Origin: Parachryseolinea silvisoli
Lineage (GTDB): Bacteria; Bacteroidota; Bacteroidia; Cytophagales; Cyclobacteriaceae
DNA length: 64,000 nucleotides
Direction of reading: 5' to 3'
NCBI RefSeq assembly: GCF_021190955.1
Contig: NZ_JAIOAO010000002.1
Coordinates: 434,001-498,000, forward strand
Made by a program: the position numbers and the translations under genes. The notes under the pieces were generated by a model. The model saw nothing but the letters and a program-made list of their open reading frames with translations. It was not told the DNA's origin and made no database searches. Of the stretch, positions 35,870 through 44,512 are shown in pieces. Numbering within the stretch: the first letter of the stretch is position 1; each line of letters opens with the position of its first letter.

Positions 35870-36847
35870 ATGGAGCAACAGGTAAAATCGTACTTGGCAT
35901 TGGTTGAAAAGGAAATCGCCCGGCACAAATACGGCCGGCAGCCCGACTCCCTGTACGAACCCATCCGGTATCTGATGAGCCTGGGCGGCAAACGCCTGCG
36001 TCCCATGCTCACACTGCTATCGTATTCACTGTATAAAAGTGATGTCAAAAGCATTCTCCCCTATGCCGCCGCGGTAGAAGTATTTCACAACTTCACGCTT
36101 ATGCACGACGACATCATGGACAAGGCACCCCTGCGCCGCGGCCATGCCACCGTACACGAAAAGTGGAATACCAACACCGCCATACTCTCAGGCGACGTCA
36201 TGCTCATAAAAGCATACGAAATGTTTATGGGCCTCGAACCCACCACGCTCAAGACCGTGCTCAAGTCGTTTAACCAATGCGCCGCCGAAGTATGCGAAGG
36301 CCAGCAATGGGACATGGAGTTTGAGACCAGCCCTACCGTAACGGAGGCGTCCTATATTCAGATGATCCGGCTCAAGACCGCCGTACTGCTCGGCTTCAGC
36401 TTAGAGCTCGGCGCCATCCTCGCCGATGCACCCGAACAAGATCGTAAGGCTTTACGTGAATTCGGTACCAGCATCGGCATCGGCTTTCAGCTGAAAGACG
36501 ACCTGCTCGATGCGTATGCCGACCCGAAGAAATTTGGCAAGCAGGTAGGGGGCGACATCATCGCCAACAAAAAGACCTTCTTGCTCATCAAGGCACTGGA
36601 ACAAGCCAAAGGCAAGCAGAAAAAAGAGCTACAAACCTGGCTGGAAGCCAGGCGATTCAGCAAAAAGGAAAAAGTCACAGCCGTCAAGGCCATCTACGAC
36701 GACCTCTCCATCCCAACACTTACTACAAAGAAGATCAACAGCTTCTTCACCAAAGGCTTTAGCCAATTAGAAAAACTCTCCGTGCCGGCCACAGCCAAAG
36801 ACGCGCTACGCGCATACACGCAGGCGCTGATCGAACGGCAGTCGTAA
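35870..36847 (+). CDS. Polyprenyl diphosphate synthase family protein
   Basis: The 325-residue protein is a trans-prenyltransferase that condenses isopentenyl diphosphate with allylic diphosphates to make quinone or carrier chains. It has GGKRLRPML, the first aspartate-rich motif in MHDDIMDKAPLRRG and the second in FQLKDDLLDAYAD, plus the GGDI loop. Residues before the first motif (HNFTLMHDD) leave a roomy pocket, but chain length cannot be predicted safely. The ATG follows the rnr terminator by 12 bp. ispH, from the same pathway, is at 52-53 kb. Confidence 0.93.
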   Translation: MEQQVKSYLALVEKEIARHKYGRQPDSLYEPIRYLMSLGGKRLRPMLTLLSYSLYKSDVKSILPYAAAVEVFHNFTLMHDDIMDKAPLRRGHATVHEKWNTNTAILSGDVMLIKAYEMFMGLEPTTLKTVLKSFNQCAAEVCEGQQWDMEFETSPTVTEASYIQMIRLKTAVLLGFSLELGAILADAPEQDRKALREFGTSIGIGFQLKDDLLDAYADPKKFGKQVGGDIIANKKTFLLIKALEQAKGKQKKELQTWLEARRFSKKEKVTAVKAIYDDLSIPTLTTKKINSFFTKGFSQLEKLSVPATAKDALRAYTQALIERQS

Positions 36848-36916
36848 GCCACAACGCACACGCACACATGTATTTCCGCTCTCACACTCACGCTCACGCT
36901 GATTATTACGTGGGTG

Positions 36917-36949
36917 GCTTCGTTGCTACGAAGCATCCCTGTATCTTTC
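36917..36949 (+). promoter_or_regulatory. Inverted repeat and -7-like box before the NupG-type transporter
   Basis: GCTTCGT (36917-36923) and ACGAAGC (36928-36934) form a perfect 7-bp hairpin with a 4-base loop. TATCTTTC at 36942-36949 is one base off TAnnTTTG and lies 24 bases before the ATG. The rest of the 126-bp spacer is a low-complexity CAC/CTCAC stretch (36850-36898). Confidence 0.35.
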
Positions 36950-36973
36950 TAGGCATGTAAAATTAACCATCCT

Positions 36974-38185
36974 ATGAAGCCAATAGTTTTTACGAAACTC
37001 TCCGTCATGATGCTCCTCGAGTATTTTGTCTGGGGTGCATGGTACGTTACCTTGGGAAAATACATGAAGACTGTTCTTCATACGGACGATGTGGATGTTG
37101 GGAAAACCTTTGGTGCGCTGGCCATCGCTACGATGATCTCACCATTCTTTGTCGGCATGGTGGCCGACCGGTATTTCGCAGCACAACGTATCATGGGGGT
37201 ATTGCACCTCCTGGGTGCCGCGGTGTTGTTCTTCGCCATCCAAGTAACAGACAAAGATGTATTCTACTACGTTATCCTTTTTTATTCGTTGCTCTATACA
37301 CCCACCATCGCCTTGTCTAACAGCATCGTCTTCCATCAAATAACGGACCCCGGCCGGCAATTTCCGTGGATCCGCGTATTTGGTACGGTGGGGTGGATCC
37401 TGTCAGGCTTACTCATAGGATACCTGGCCCTGGAAGAGTCGGCAATCACGATGCCTGCCACCTTTCAGATTGCCGCCGCCGCATCGGCTCTGCTGGGCGT
37501 CATCAGTTTCATCATGCCTCATACACCGCCCAAGGGTAAGGCAGCTAAAAGCTCTGCTTTTAGCGCATTGGGTGGTGAAGCCCTGGTACTATTCAAAGAC
37601 AAAGCCTATCTCGTCTTTTTTATCGCCGCAATTTTAGTATGTATTCCATTGTCGTTCTACTATGGATTTGCCAACATCTTCCTGGACGAAGTGGGTATGA
37701 AAAAAGCGGCCGGCGAAATGACCTGGGGCCAGGTATCCGAAGCAATCTTTATCCTGGCAATACCGTTTCTTTTTTACAGCATCGGCGTAAAGCGAATGTT
37801 GCTGCTGGGCATGGCCGCATGGATCTTACGATATCTCCTCTTTGCCTATGGAAACGTAGACGCTAACCTCTGGATGCTATACGCCGGCATCGTGCTGCAC
37901 GGCATCTGTTACGATTTCTTCTTTGTAACAGGCTACATGTATACCGAGAAAAAGGCCGGCGAGAAAATCAAGAGCGCAGCCCAGGGACTATTCACCTTTG
38001 CTACCTATGGTCTGGGTATGTTCATTGGAACCTGGTTCTCGGGGTTGACGACCGATTACTATAGTGTCGGAAAAGTACACGACTGGAAAAGCATCTGGTT
38101 CGTGCCTGCCTACATTGCCGTGGCCGTCGTACTCTACTTTATATTGTTCTTCAAAGAAAAAAGCGAGATCAAGCAATCATCCTAA
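36974..38185 (+). CDS. Nucleoside:H+ symporter-like MFS transporter (NupG type)
   Basis: The 403-residue protein has about twelve transmembrane helices. The opening MMLLEYFVWGAWYVTLGKY is characteristic of the NupG/XapB nucleoside symporter family, and the loop MVADRYFAAQRIMG resembles the MFS loop 2-3 motif. The C-terminal half has LLLGMAAWILRYLLFAYG and GICYDFFFVTGYMYTEKKA, also typical. Some relatives in this phylum lie next to sugar dehydrogenases, as here, so the substrate could be a sugar or nucleoside. It precedes the Gfo/Idh/MocA gene by 21 bp, and the two probably form an operon. Confidence 0.9.
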   Translation: MKPIVFTKLSVMMLLEYFVWGAWYVTLGKYMKTVLHTDDVDVGKTFGALAIATMISPFFVGMVADRYFAAQRIMGVLHLLGAAVLFFAIQVTDKDVFYYVILFYSLLYTPTIALSNSIVFHQITDPGRQFPWIRVFGTVGWILSGLLIGYLALEESAITMPATFQIAAAASALLGVISFIMPHTPPKGKAAKSSAFSALGGEALVLFKDKAYLVFFIAAILVCIPLSFYYGFANIFLDEVGMKKAAGEMTWGQVSEAIFILAIPFLFYSIGVKRMLLLGMAAWILRYLLFAYGNVDANLWMLYAGIVLHGICYDFFFVTGYMYTEKKAGEKIKSAAQGLFTFATYGLGMFIGTWFSGLTTDYYSVGKVHDWKSIWFVPAYIAVAVVLYFILFFKEKSEIKQSS

Positions 38186-38206
38186 AACCAAAACATATAC
38201 CGCACT

Positions 38207-39397
38207 ATGAATATCGCCATGCTCGGCTCCGGATTTATCGGCAGATTTTATGCTGACTCCATGCAAGGTTACCGGAGCAAAGACAAAGTCGTCACCATCT
38301 ATTCGCGCCGCGAAGAGAGTGCCAAAAAATTTGCCACCGACTACAAAGTGGCCTTTACTACCACCAATATGGAGGCGGCCATCAATCGCCCCGAAGTAGA
38401 CGTCGTTTGCATCGCACTGCCCAACAACCTCCACGAAGAGGCTGTGATGCTCTGCTGCAAGCACAAGAAAGCCGTAATCACCACCAAGCCTCTCGGCCGC
38501 AATGCCCAGGAAGCCAAACGCATGCTGGAAGCCGTAGAAAAAGCCGGCATCTTCAACGGCTACCTCGAAGACCTCGTATATACTCCCAAGTTCATCAAAG
38601 CGCTGGAAAGCGTTAAGAACGGCGCACTCGGCCGTATCCTGTGGGCGAAGTCACGCGAAACACACCCTGGCCCACACAGCGATTGGTTCTGGGACATCGA
38701 GCAAGCCGGCGGCGGATGTATCCTCGACCTGGGATGTCACTGCGTAGAAATCACACGTAGCTATATCGGCAAAGACATCAAACCGGTAGAAGTAATGTGC
38801 TGGGCAGACACACAAGTAAAACCCATCGACGCCGAAGACCACGCCATCGGCCTGGTAAAATACGAGAACGGCGCCATCGGCCAGTTTGAAGTAAGCTGGA
38901 CATTCCGTGGTGGCCTTGACTTACGCGACGAAGTAATGGGCAGCGAAGGCACCATCTGGATCAACAGCTTCCTACGCACCGGCTTCGACATGTTCACCAC
39001 CGGCAAAGGCGCCGACTACGTAGCAGAAAAAGCCGAAAGCAACACAGGTTGGCTATTCCCAGTAGGGGATGAGTTGAACGAGCTCGGTTACAATCACATG
39101 TTCATGGACATGTTTGACGCCATGGAAAAAGGCATAGCCCCGAAAGAAACCTTCTACGACGGCTATGTAGTAAACTCCATTCTGGATTCAGCCTATCGCT
39201 CCGCCAAAAGCAAGCAATGGGAGCCCGTAAACCTCGACATCTGGCGCGGCAAAACCGGCGTAACAAAAGACGGCCACCTAACCGAATACGACGCCGACCA
39301 CTACCTGGTAAAAGAAGAAATAACCCACTACGGCGCCAAAAAAGTCATCATCAAAAACAAAACCACCGGCAAGATCTCCGAAAAAGTAGTAGACTAA
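38207..39397 (+). CDS. Gfo/Idh/MocA family oxidoreductase
   Basis: The 396-residue protein has an N-terminal NAD(P) Rossmann domain (MLGSGFIGRFYADSM; ALPNNLHEEAVMLCC) with the family's ITTKPLGRNAQEAKRM equivalent of the EKP motif, where T replaces E. The C-terminal domain (about 130-370) has DLGCHCVEI with the catalytic-type histidine. These enzymes oxidise sugars, inositols or their derivatives. Together with the transporter 21 bp upstream, it suggests uptake and oxidation of a polyol or sugar. A bidirectional terminator follows. Confidence 0.93.
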   Translation: MNIAMLGSGFIGRFYADSMQGYRSKDKVVTIYSRREESAKKFATDYKVAFTTTNMEAAINRPEVDVVCIALPNNLHEEAVMLCCKHKKAVITTKPLGRNAQEAKRMLEAVEKAGIFNGYLEDLVYTPKFIKALESVKNGALGRILWAKSRETHPGPHSDWFWDIEQAGGGCILDLGCHCVEITRSYIGKDIKPVEVMCWADTQVKPIDAEDHAIGLVKYENGAIGQFEVSWTFRGGLDLRDEVMGSEGTIWINSFLRTGFDMFTTGKGADYVAEKAESNTGWLFPVGDELNELGYNHMFMDMFDAMEKGIAPKETFYDGYVVNSILDSAYRSAKSKQWEPVNLDIWRGKTGVTKDGHLTEYDADHYLVKEEITHYGAKKVIIKNKTTGKISEKVVD

Positions 39398-39410
39398 GCT
39401 TGACGGTTTC

Positions 39411-39449
39411 AAAAAAAAGAGGCTCCAACCAGGGAGCCTCTTCCTTTTA
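39411..39449. terminator. Bidirectional terminator between the oxidoreductase and the S9 peptidase
   Basis: AGAGGCTCC (39418-39426) pairs with GGAGCCTCT (39433-39441) around a 6-base loop. Eight A residues lie on the left and a T-rich tract on the right, so it can stop transcription arriving from either side. Confidence 0.9.
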
Positions 39450-39462
39450 TAGCGTCATCTTC

Positions 39463-41628
39463 TTACAAGCTCTCCACCACATAATCCACCATCATAGTAT
39501 AAAGATGCAAGCGCGTCGCCCCACCCTGAATACCATGATGCTTATCCGGATAATAAAACGACCGAAACTTCTTCCCCGCATTAATCAACGCTTCTTGTAA
39601 AACAACGGAGTTCTGGAAATGCACATTATCGTCCCCGGTACCATGAATTAAAAGAAAATTGCCCTGTAAATTCTTAGCATACGTAGACGGCGAATTATCA
39701 TCATACCCGGAAGCATTCAACTGCGGCGTCTGTTGAAACCGCTCTGTGTAAATGTTGTCATAAAACCGCCAGTTCGTAACAGGTGCCACAGCAATCCCCA
39801 TCTTAAAGACACCCGCACCCTTCGTCATCGCCAACGACGACATATAACCACCAAAGCTCCAACCCCAGATGCCAATCCGGCTCGGGTCTATAAACGGAAG
39901 GCTTGCCAAATACTTAGCCCCCGCCAGGTGATCCTCCAATTCATACTTTCCAAGTTGCTTGTACGTAAGCTTTTTAAAATGCTCGCCACGCGCACCCGTA
40001 CCGCGCGGATCGATGATAGCAACGATATACCCCTTCTGCACCAATATCTGATGGAAAATAAAATGGCCACCGCCCCAGGAATCAGTTACCTGCTGCGACC
40101 CAGGTCCACTGTATTGATATACCAACACCGGATACTTCTTACTCGCATCGAAGTTACGAGGCTTCAGAAAAAACCCATCCAGCATCGTACTACCATCAGC
40201 CGCCTTGAATGAAAAGAACTCCTTACCAGCAAAGCCATACTCCTCCTGTGCCTTAACCAACGCCTCGTTGTTCTCCAGCACCTTCAACACCGCATTGCCT
40301 TTCGTCTTATACAAGCTCACCACTTGCGGCTTGGCCGCCTGTGAATAATAATCGATATAGAATTGATAATCACTGCTCATGTTAATACGGTGAGTACCCG
40401 GAGCAGTCGAAAGACGCGCTTTCTTCTTCCCATCAAACGAGAGCGAGTACAAATAGCGCTCACGCGGCGAAACTTCAGTCGAAGTAAAATAAAGCACTTT
40501 TCCCTTCTCATCCACACCAACAACATCCGCTATCTCAAAGTTACCCTGCGTCAGCTGGCGCACCAGCTTACCATTCATATCGTACAGGTACAAATGCTTA
40601 TATCCGCTCCGCTCACTGGCATGAATAAACTGCGTACCATTCTCCAGATACAGCAGATTGTCAATAAAGTCAAGATCCACATACGTCTCGCTCTTCTCAT
40701 TCAGCACAACACGCGATGCACCTGTGGCCGCATTCACATGCAAAACATCCAGGCTATTCTGCAGCCGGTTCAGACGACGCACAGAAAGCAGTTGCGCATC
40801 ATTCGTCCACTTGATCCGCGGTATATAAATATCCGTTTCAGTACCAATGTCTGCTTTAATTTTTTGTTTAGACGCTAAGTCGTACACCCAGATCTCGACA
40901 ACAGAGTTTGCTTCACCCGCCTTAGGATATTTAAAACGATAATCCGTAGGATACAATGTCTTACCCCACCGCTGCAGATTATACTCATGCACGCCAGACT
41001 CATCAAAACGATAATACGCCAGCCTCTTCCCATCAGGCGACCAGTGAAAGCCATCAACAAAGCTAAATTCCTCCTCATATACCCAGTCCGTCGTACCGTT
41101 AATAATGTGGTTGAACTTGCCATCCGTTGTCACCTGCACCTCCTGCATATCGGCCAGCGTCACGTAGAAAAAATTATTCTCGCGCACAAACGCCACCTTA
41201 CTGCCATCTGGAGAGAACGCTGCATAAGATTGCTTCCCGTTACCCGACAACGGCTTCACCGTCTTCTGCGCGATGTCGTACACAAAGTACTGCGCCGTAA
41301 ACGAGTGGCGATATATACTCTCCACATTCGTCAGAAGCAACACCTTAGTTTCGTCGACGCTCAGCGAATAATCGTCGATTCGCAATGCCGGGCTCAGGGC
41401 AGAGCCGTCTACGATAGTCTCCACAGGTTGTCCCGTGGTAATACTGTACTTAATGACCTTATTGTCTTTTAAAGACGAGTAAAACTGGCCGTTTTTCATC
41501 CAGTTAATGCCGTACACGGATTTCTGTGCAAACGTATTCCGCACGGTAAAGTCCTCCACGGCGATCTGGCGCTGTGCGCTGGAGGCGTAGAAGGCTACGA
41601 CTAAACAACTTATCAGAATCAGTCTCAT
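39463..41628 (-). CDS. Exported dipeptidyl-peptidase IV-type S9 peptidase
   Basis: The 721-residue precursor has a signal peptide (LILISCLVVAFYASSAQ). An eight-bladed beta-propeller follows (about 40-470, with the double-Glu region in DWVYEEEFSF that binds the substrate amino terminus). The C-terminal alpha/beta hydrolase has catalytic Ser in GIWGWSFGGYMS (about 590), Asp in GTGDDNVHF (about 662) and His in DKHHGIQGG (about 697). It should clip X-Pro or X-Ala dipeptides from peptides in the periplasm. Confidence 0.95.
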   Translation of the reverse strand: MRLILISCLVVAFYASSAQRQIAVEDFTVRNTFAQKSVYGINWMKNGQFYSSLKDNKVIKYSITTGQPVETIVDGSALSPALRIDDYSLSVDETKVLLLTNVESIYRHSFTAQYFVYDIAQKTVKPLSGNGKQSYAAFSPDGSKVAFVRENNFFYVTLADMQEVQVTTDGKFNHIINGTTDWVYEEEFSFVDGFHWSPDGKRLAYYRFDESGVHEYNLQRWGKTLYPTDYRFKYPKAGEANSVVEIWVYDLASKQKIKADIGTETDIYIPRIKWTNDAQLLSVRRLNRLQNSLDVLHVNAATGASRVVLNEKSETYVDLDFIDNLLYLENGTQFIHASERSGYKHLYLYDMNGKLVRQLTQGNFEIADVVGVDEKGKVLYFTSTEVSPRERYLYSLSFDGKKKARLSTAPGTHRINMSSDYQFYIDYYSQAAKPQVVSLYKTKGNAVLKVLENNEALVKAQEEYGFAGKEFFSFKAADGSTMLDGFFLKPRNFDASKKYPVLVYQYSGPGSQQVTDSWGGGHFIFHQILVQKGYIVAIIDPRGTGARGEHFKKLTYKQLGKYELEDHLAGAKYLASLPFIDPSRIGIWGWSFGGYMSSLAMTKGAGVFKMGIAVAPVTNWRFYDNIYTERFQQTPQLNASGYDDNSPSTYAKNLQGNFLLIHGTGDDNVHFQNSVVLQEALINAGKKFRSFYYPDKHHGIQGGATRLHLYTMMVDYVVESL

Positions 41629-41741
41629 AAATAGGTTAATGGATTTGGTTAATCAGTTATTCAACCACAAGAATAAGAAAGTTACCAGTAAACTCCCTAC
41701 CGAATTATTTTGAATGGCGATTTCTGCCATCTTTGCCAACC

Positions 41742-42728
41742 ATGCAAGACACATACGACCTCATCATCATCGGGGCCGGGCCCATTGGCCTGGCGTGTGG
41801 CATAGAAGCCCAGAAAGCCGGACTGCGGTACCTGATTATTGAAAAAGGATGCCTGGTCAATTCGCTATACCACTACCCGCTAAACATGACATTCTTCTCC
41901 ACGTCGGACCGACTGGAGATTGGCGGCGTACCCTTCGTTTCCCATCAACCCAAACCCAACCGGGCCGAAGCCCTGGAATACTTTCGCCGTGTAGCCACCA
42001 GCTGGGAACTGAACGTGCATCTATACGAAGAAGTGCTCTCTGTAACACACGCCGACAACGGCAACCACCATACCGTCACCACACCCAAAGCACAATACAA
42101 TACCAAAGCGCTTGTACTGTCGCTAGGCTTTTATGATCGTCCGTACTTGCTGAATGTACCAGGCGAAGACCTGCCGAAAGTAAAACACTACTACGACGAG
42201 CCCCATCCCTACTTCGCGCAAAAGATCGTCGTAGTAGGCGCGGCGAACTCCGCTGTAGACGTGGCCCTCGAAACCTGGCGCAAAGGTGCAGAAGTCACCA
42301 TGGTCATCCGCGAGAACGGCATCCGCGACAGCGTCAAATATTGGGTTAAACCCGACATCGAAAACCGCATACAGGAGGGATCCATCAAAGCATACTTTCA
42401 TTCGACCGTAAAAGCCATTACCCCCCATGCGGTGCAGATCATCACCCCCGAGGGAGAAGTATTAGTGGAAAATGATTTTGTATTAGCGATGACCGGCTAC
42501 GAGCCGCCCTTCGCGTTTATGCGCGACATGGGCATTGCCTTTCAGGACGATGCCTTTCACACACCGGTCTATAACGAAGAGACCATGGAAACCAATGTGC
42601 CGGGCCTATACCTGGCGGGTGTGGTATGCGGCGGGTTAAAAACCAACAAATGGTTTATTGAAAATTCGCGCGTACATGCGGAGATGATCGTCACCCACCT
42701 GCAGAAAGCAAAAAAAGCCGCTCAATGA
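41742..42728 (+). CDS. YpdA-like bacillithiol disulfide reductase (putative)
   Basis: The 328-residue flavoprotein starts at the ATG at 41742; a TTG nine bases upstream is less likely. It has an FAD-binding motif IIIGAGPIGLACG, a segment KGCLVNSLYHYP in place of a CxxC, and an NADPH-binding motif VVVGAANSAVDVALE. Lack of the thioredoxin-reductase CxxC, together with the Y-H-Y pattern near residue 47, is typical of YpdA. YpdA recycles oxidised bacillithiol in Firmicutes and in Bacteroidota that make this thiol. The final codons are inside the terminator stem. Confidence 0.85.
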   Translation: MQDTYDLIIIGAGPIGLACGIEAQKAGLRYLIIEKGCLVNSLYHYPLNMTFFSTSDRLEIGGVPFVSHQPKPNRAEALEYFRRVATSWELNVHLYEEVLSVTHADNGNHHTVTTPKAQYNTKALVLSLGFYDRPYLLNVPGEDLPKVKHYYDEPHPYFAQKIVVVGAANSAVDVALETWRKGAEVTMVIRENGIRDSVKYWVKPDIENRIQEGSIKAYFHSTVKAITPHAVQIITPEGEVLVENDFVLAMTGYEPPFAFMRDMGIAFQDDAFHTPVYNEETMETNVPGLYLAGVVCGGLKTNKWFIENSRVHAEMIVTHLQKAKKAAQ

Positions 42729-42740
42729 GCGGCTTTTTTA
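42711..42740 (+). terminator. Terminator overlapping the end of the YpdA-like gene
   Basis: A run of A residues, GCCGCTC (42718-42724), loop AAT, GAGCGGC (42728-42734) and six T residues. The stop codon (42726-42728) is in the loop and right arm, so the gene's last codons encode the stem. It could also serve the oppositely oriented gene at 42762. Confidence 0.92.
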
Positions 42741-42761
42741 TATCGTTGTTATTACGAGTTC

Positions 42762-43988
42762 TTAGTAGTTCGAACCGGCACGGATCATCGCGCAACGGAA
42801 ACCTACAGTAGCCGTAGCAGAGTCCTGATCCAGGAAGCGGCGTGTACCGGGTGACATCCAGTAGGCTACGTCTTTCCATGAACCGCCTTTGAATACGCGG
42901 GCCTTGTCGGTAATAAGTGACGTGAAAGATTCAGGATTCTTGTCAGCGTCGCTGTTGTAACCGGCAGAAGGATCAAGGAAACCATCACGACGGATCGGGT
43001 TCAGATCGTCGAAGTCTTGGTAGGTAGTAGGACGGTAGATGTCTTGCACCCACTCGCTTACGTTACCAGCCATGTTATACAGACCATAGTCGTTCGGAGG
43101 GAATTCGTAGATATACGAAGTGATCAGCGCACCATCGTTCAGACGACCGGCAATACCGGCATAGTCACCACGACCGCGTTTGAAGTTCGCCAACATAAAG
43201 CCCATCTGCTTACCGTAGGGGTTACGCACAGCGTGACCATCCCAAGGGTAAATGCGTTGGTGGGTTTGCATTTCTTCCAGCCACTGTGTGCCGATGAGAG
43301 CTTGAGCAGCGTACTCCCATTCTGCTTCTGTCGGCAGGCGGTAAGCCGGAACAACGACACCAGATTCCAGGGGAATGCGGCCATCGCTTTCAGCGTATTC
43401 TTCACCAGCATTTTCAGCCAGTTTAATGTTTACAGCACGAGTTCTCCATACAGCATATTTGCTGGCCTGGTTCCAGGTTATACCCACAACAGGGAAATAA
43501 CGGAAGCCCGGGTAACGCAGATAGTGATCCACGTACGGATCGTTGAAGGCCAGTTTACCCACCCACACCGAAGTGTCGGGAAGAGCAGCCTGGTAAGCTT
43601 CCTGCGACGAGTCCTTCGCCAGGTAGTGCATGTACTCCAACCAGTGAATATTAGCAATCTCCGTTTCGTCCATATAGAATGACGCCACAGAAACAGTTCT
43701 CTCAATATTGTCGCGATACGACATAACATCTTCCTCGAACGAGCCCATGACGGCACGGCCACCTTCGATGAATACCATATTCGGCGCATCTGGCTGACCT
43801 TCGTAAGGATTGACCATAAAGCCGCCCTGATCTTCGTCATTATAAGCGAGGCCTGTAGCCGAGCTCATCTGACCGGGGTTTTGGGCTGTAGGCTTACCGC
43901 CTTTGCCTCCAAAAAGTGAGCAGGAAGACAGCGCCACTGACCCTCCGGCTACGAACAAAAGAACCCTGAAAGAATACTTTATTTTCAT
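42762..43988 (-). CDS. SUMF1-domain lipoprotein resembling gliding-motility protein GldJ
   Basis: The 408-residue precursor has the lipobox ALSSC (cysteine near residue 23). The mature part is a sulfatase-modifying-factor (FGE-type) fold: FIEGGRAVMGSFEEDV, FYMDETEIANIHWLEYMHYL, YRLPTEAEWEYAAQA, GNVSEWVQDIYRPT, and the C-terminal FKGGSWKDVAYWMSPGTRRF and VGFRCA. The early block (LAYNDEDQGGFMVNPYEGQ) matches my memory of GldJ, a lipoprotein of the Bacteroidota gliding/type IX secretion apparatus. At 408 residues it is shorter than the roughly 550 of Flavobacterium GldJ. No other gld gene is in the window. Confidence 0.8.
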   Translation of the reverse strand: MKIKYSFRVLLFVAGGSVALSSCSLFGGKGGKPTAQNPGQMSSATGLAYNDEDQGGFMVNPYEGQPDAPNMVFIEGGRAVMGSFEEDVMSYRDNIERTVSVASFYMDETEIANIHWLEYMHYLAKDSSQEAYQAALPDTSVWVGKLAFNDPYVDHYLRYPGFRYFPVVGITWNQASKYAVWRTRAVNIKLAENAGEEYAESDGRIPLESGVVVPAYRLPTEAEWEYAAQALIGTQWLEEMQTHQRIYPWDGHAVRNPYGKQMGFMLANFKRGRGDYAGIAGRLNDGALITSYIYEFPPNDYGLYNMAGNVSEWVQDIYRPTTYQDFDDLNPIRRDGFLDPSAGYNSDADKNPESFTSLITDKARVFKGGSWKDVAYWMSPGTRRFLDQDSATATVGFRCAMIRAGSNY

Positions 43989-44260
43989 TTTCTGATATTA
44001 AATCAAATGCTAATTAAAAGGATAATACCATGTTTTCCAAGTAGTCGCAAGTTATTCGTGAATCTTTGATAAAAGCGAACGAGTAAGTTTTTGAAGCGTT
44101 TTGCATGTGTTTTTAAAACGCCAAAAAGGCACTGGAATTGTTTCGGGAATATGGTATCCAGTTTTGGGAAGGCCAGCAGTCAAAAGTACGGTTTAGTGAA
44201 CAAATTCGGCGGTTGGAAAAATGGCACATTATTTCGATTAACCACCTGCAAAAACCAACC

Positions 44261-44512
44261 ATGTTAACACTAGACGATTTCCGCGTGATGCCTTTTGAGC
44301 GAAAATGCGATGTAATTACCTTCCATGGAAATTACCTGATGCAACGCGTTCTCGCAGACTGCAAGGTGTTCCTGTATTTCACGGAGGGCTTTTTTATCGA
44401 GGTGTTTTATTCACCAAAACACCAAAAAGTGTTGATGATCAACGCCTTCGATAATACGCTCGGCCTGAAGCCCTATTTGGACAAAATCTCTTTGACCGAC
44501 CTGCTCTCCTGA
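44261..44512 (+). CDS. Small protein of unknown function
   Basis: The 83-residue protein starts at the ATG at 44261 (MLTLDDFRVMPFERKC); the open frame runs another 123 bp upstream from another ATG. It looks like a compact alpha/beta domain: KVFLYFTEGFFIEVFYSP and VLMINAFDNTLGLKPYLD. The tail overlaps the end of mfd on the other strand by 40 bp. I do not recognise it, but the codon pattern and regular strand/helix alternation suggest a real gene. Confidence 0.6.
   Translation: MLTLDDFRVMPFERKCDVITFHGNYLMQRVLADCKVFLYFTEGFFIEVFYSPKHQKVLMINAFDNTLGLKPYLDKISLTDLLS

Noticed and set aside
36850-36898. CAC/CTCAC low-complexity stretch as a microsatellite
   Set aside because: Units vary in length and sequence; no exact tandem period could be defined by eye.
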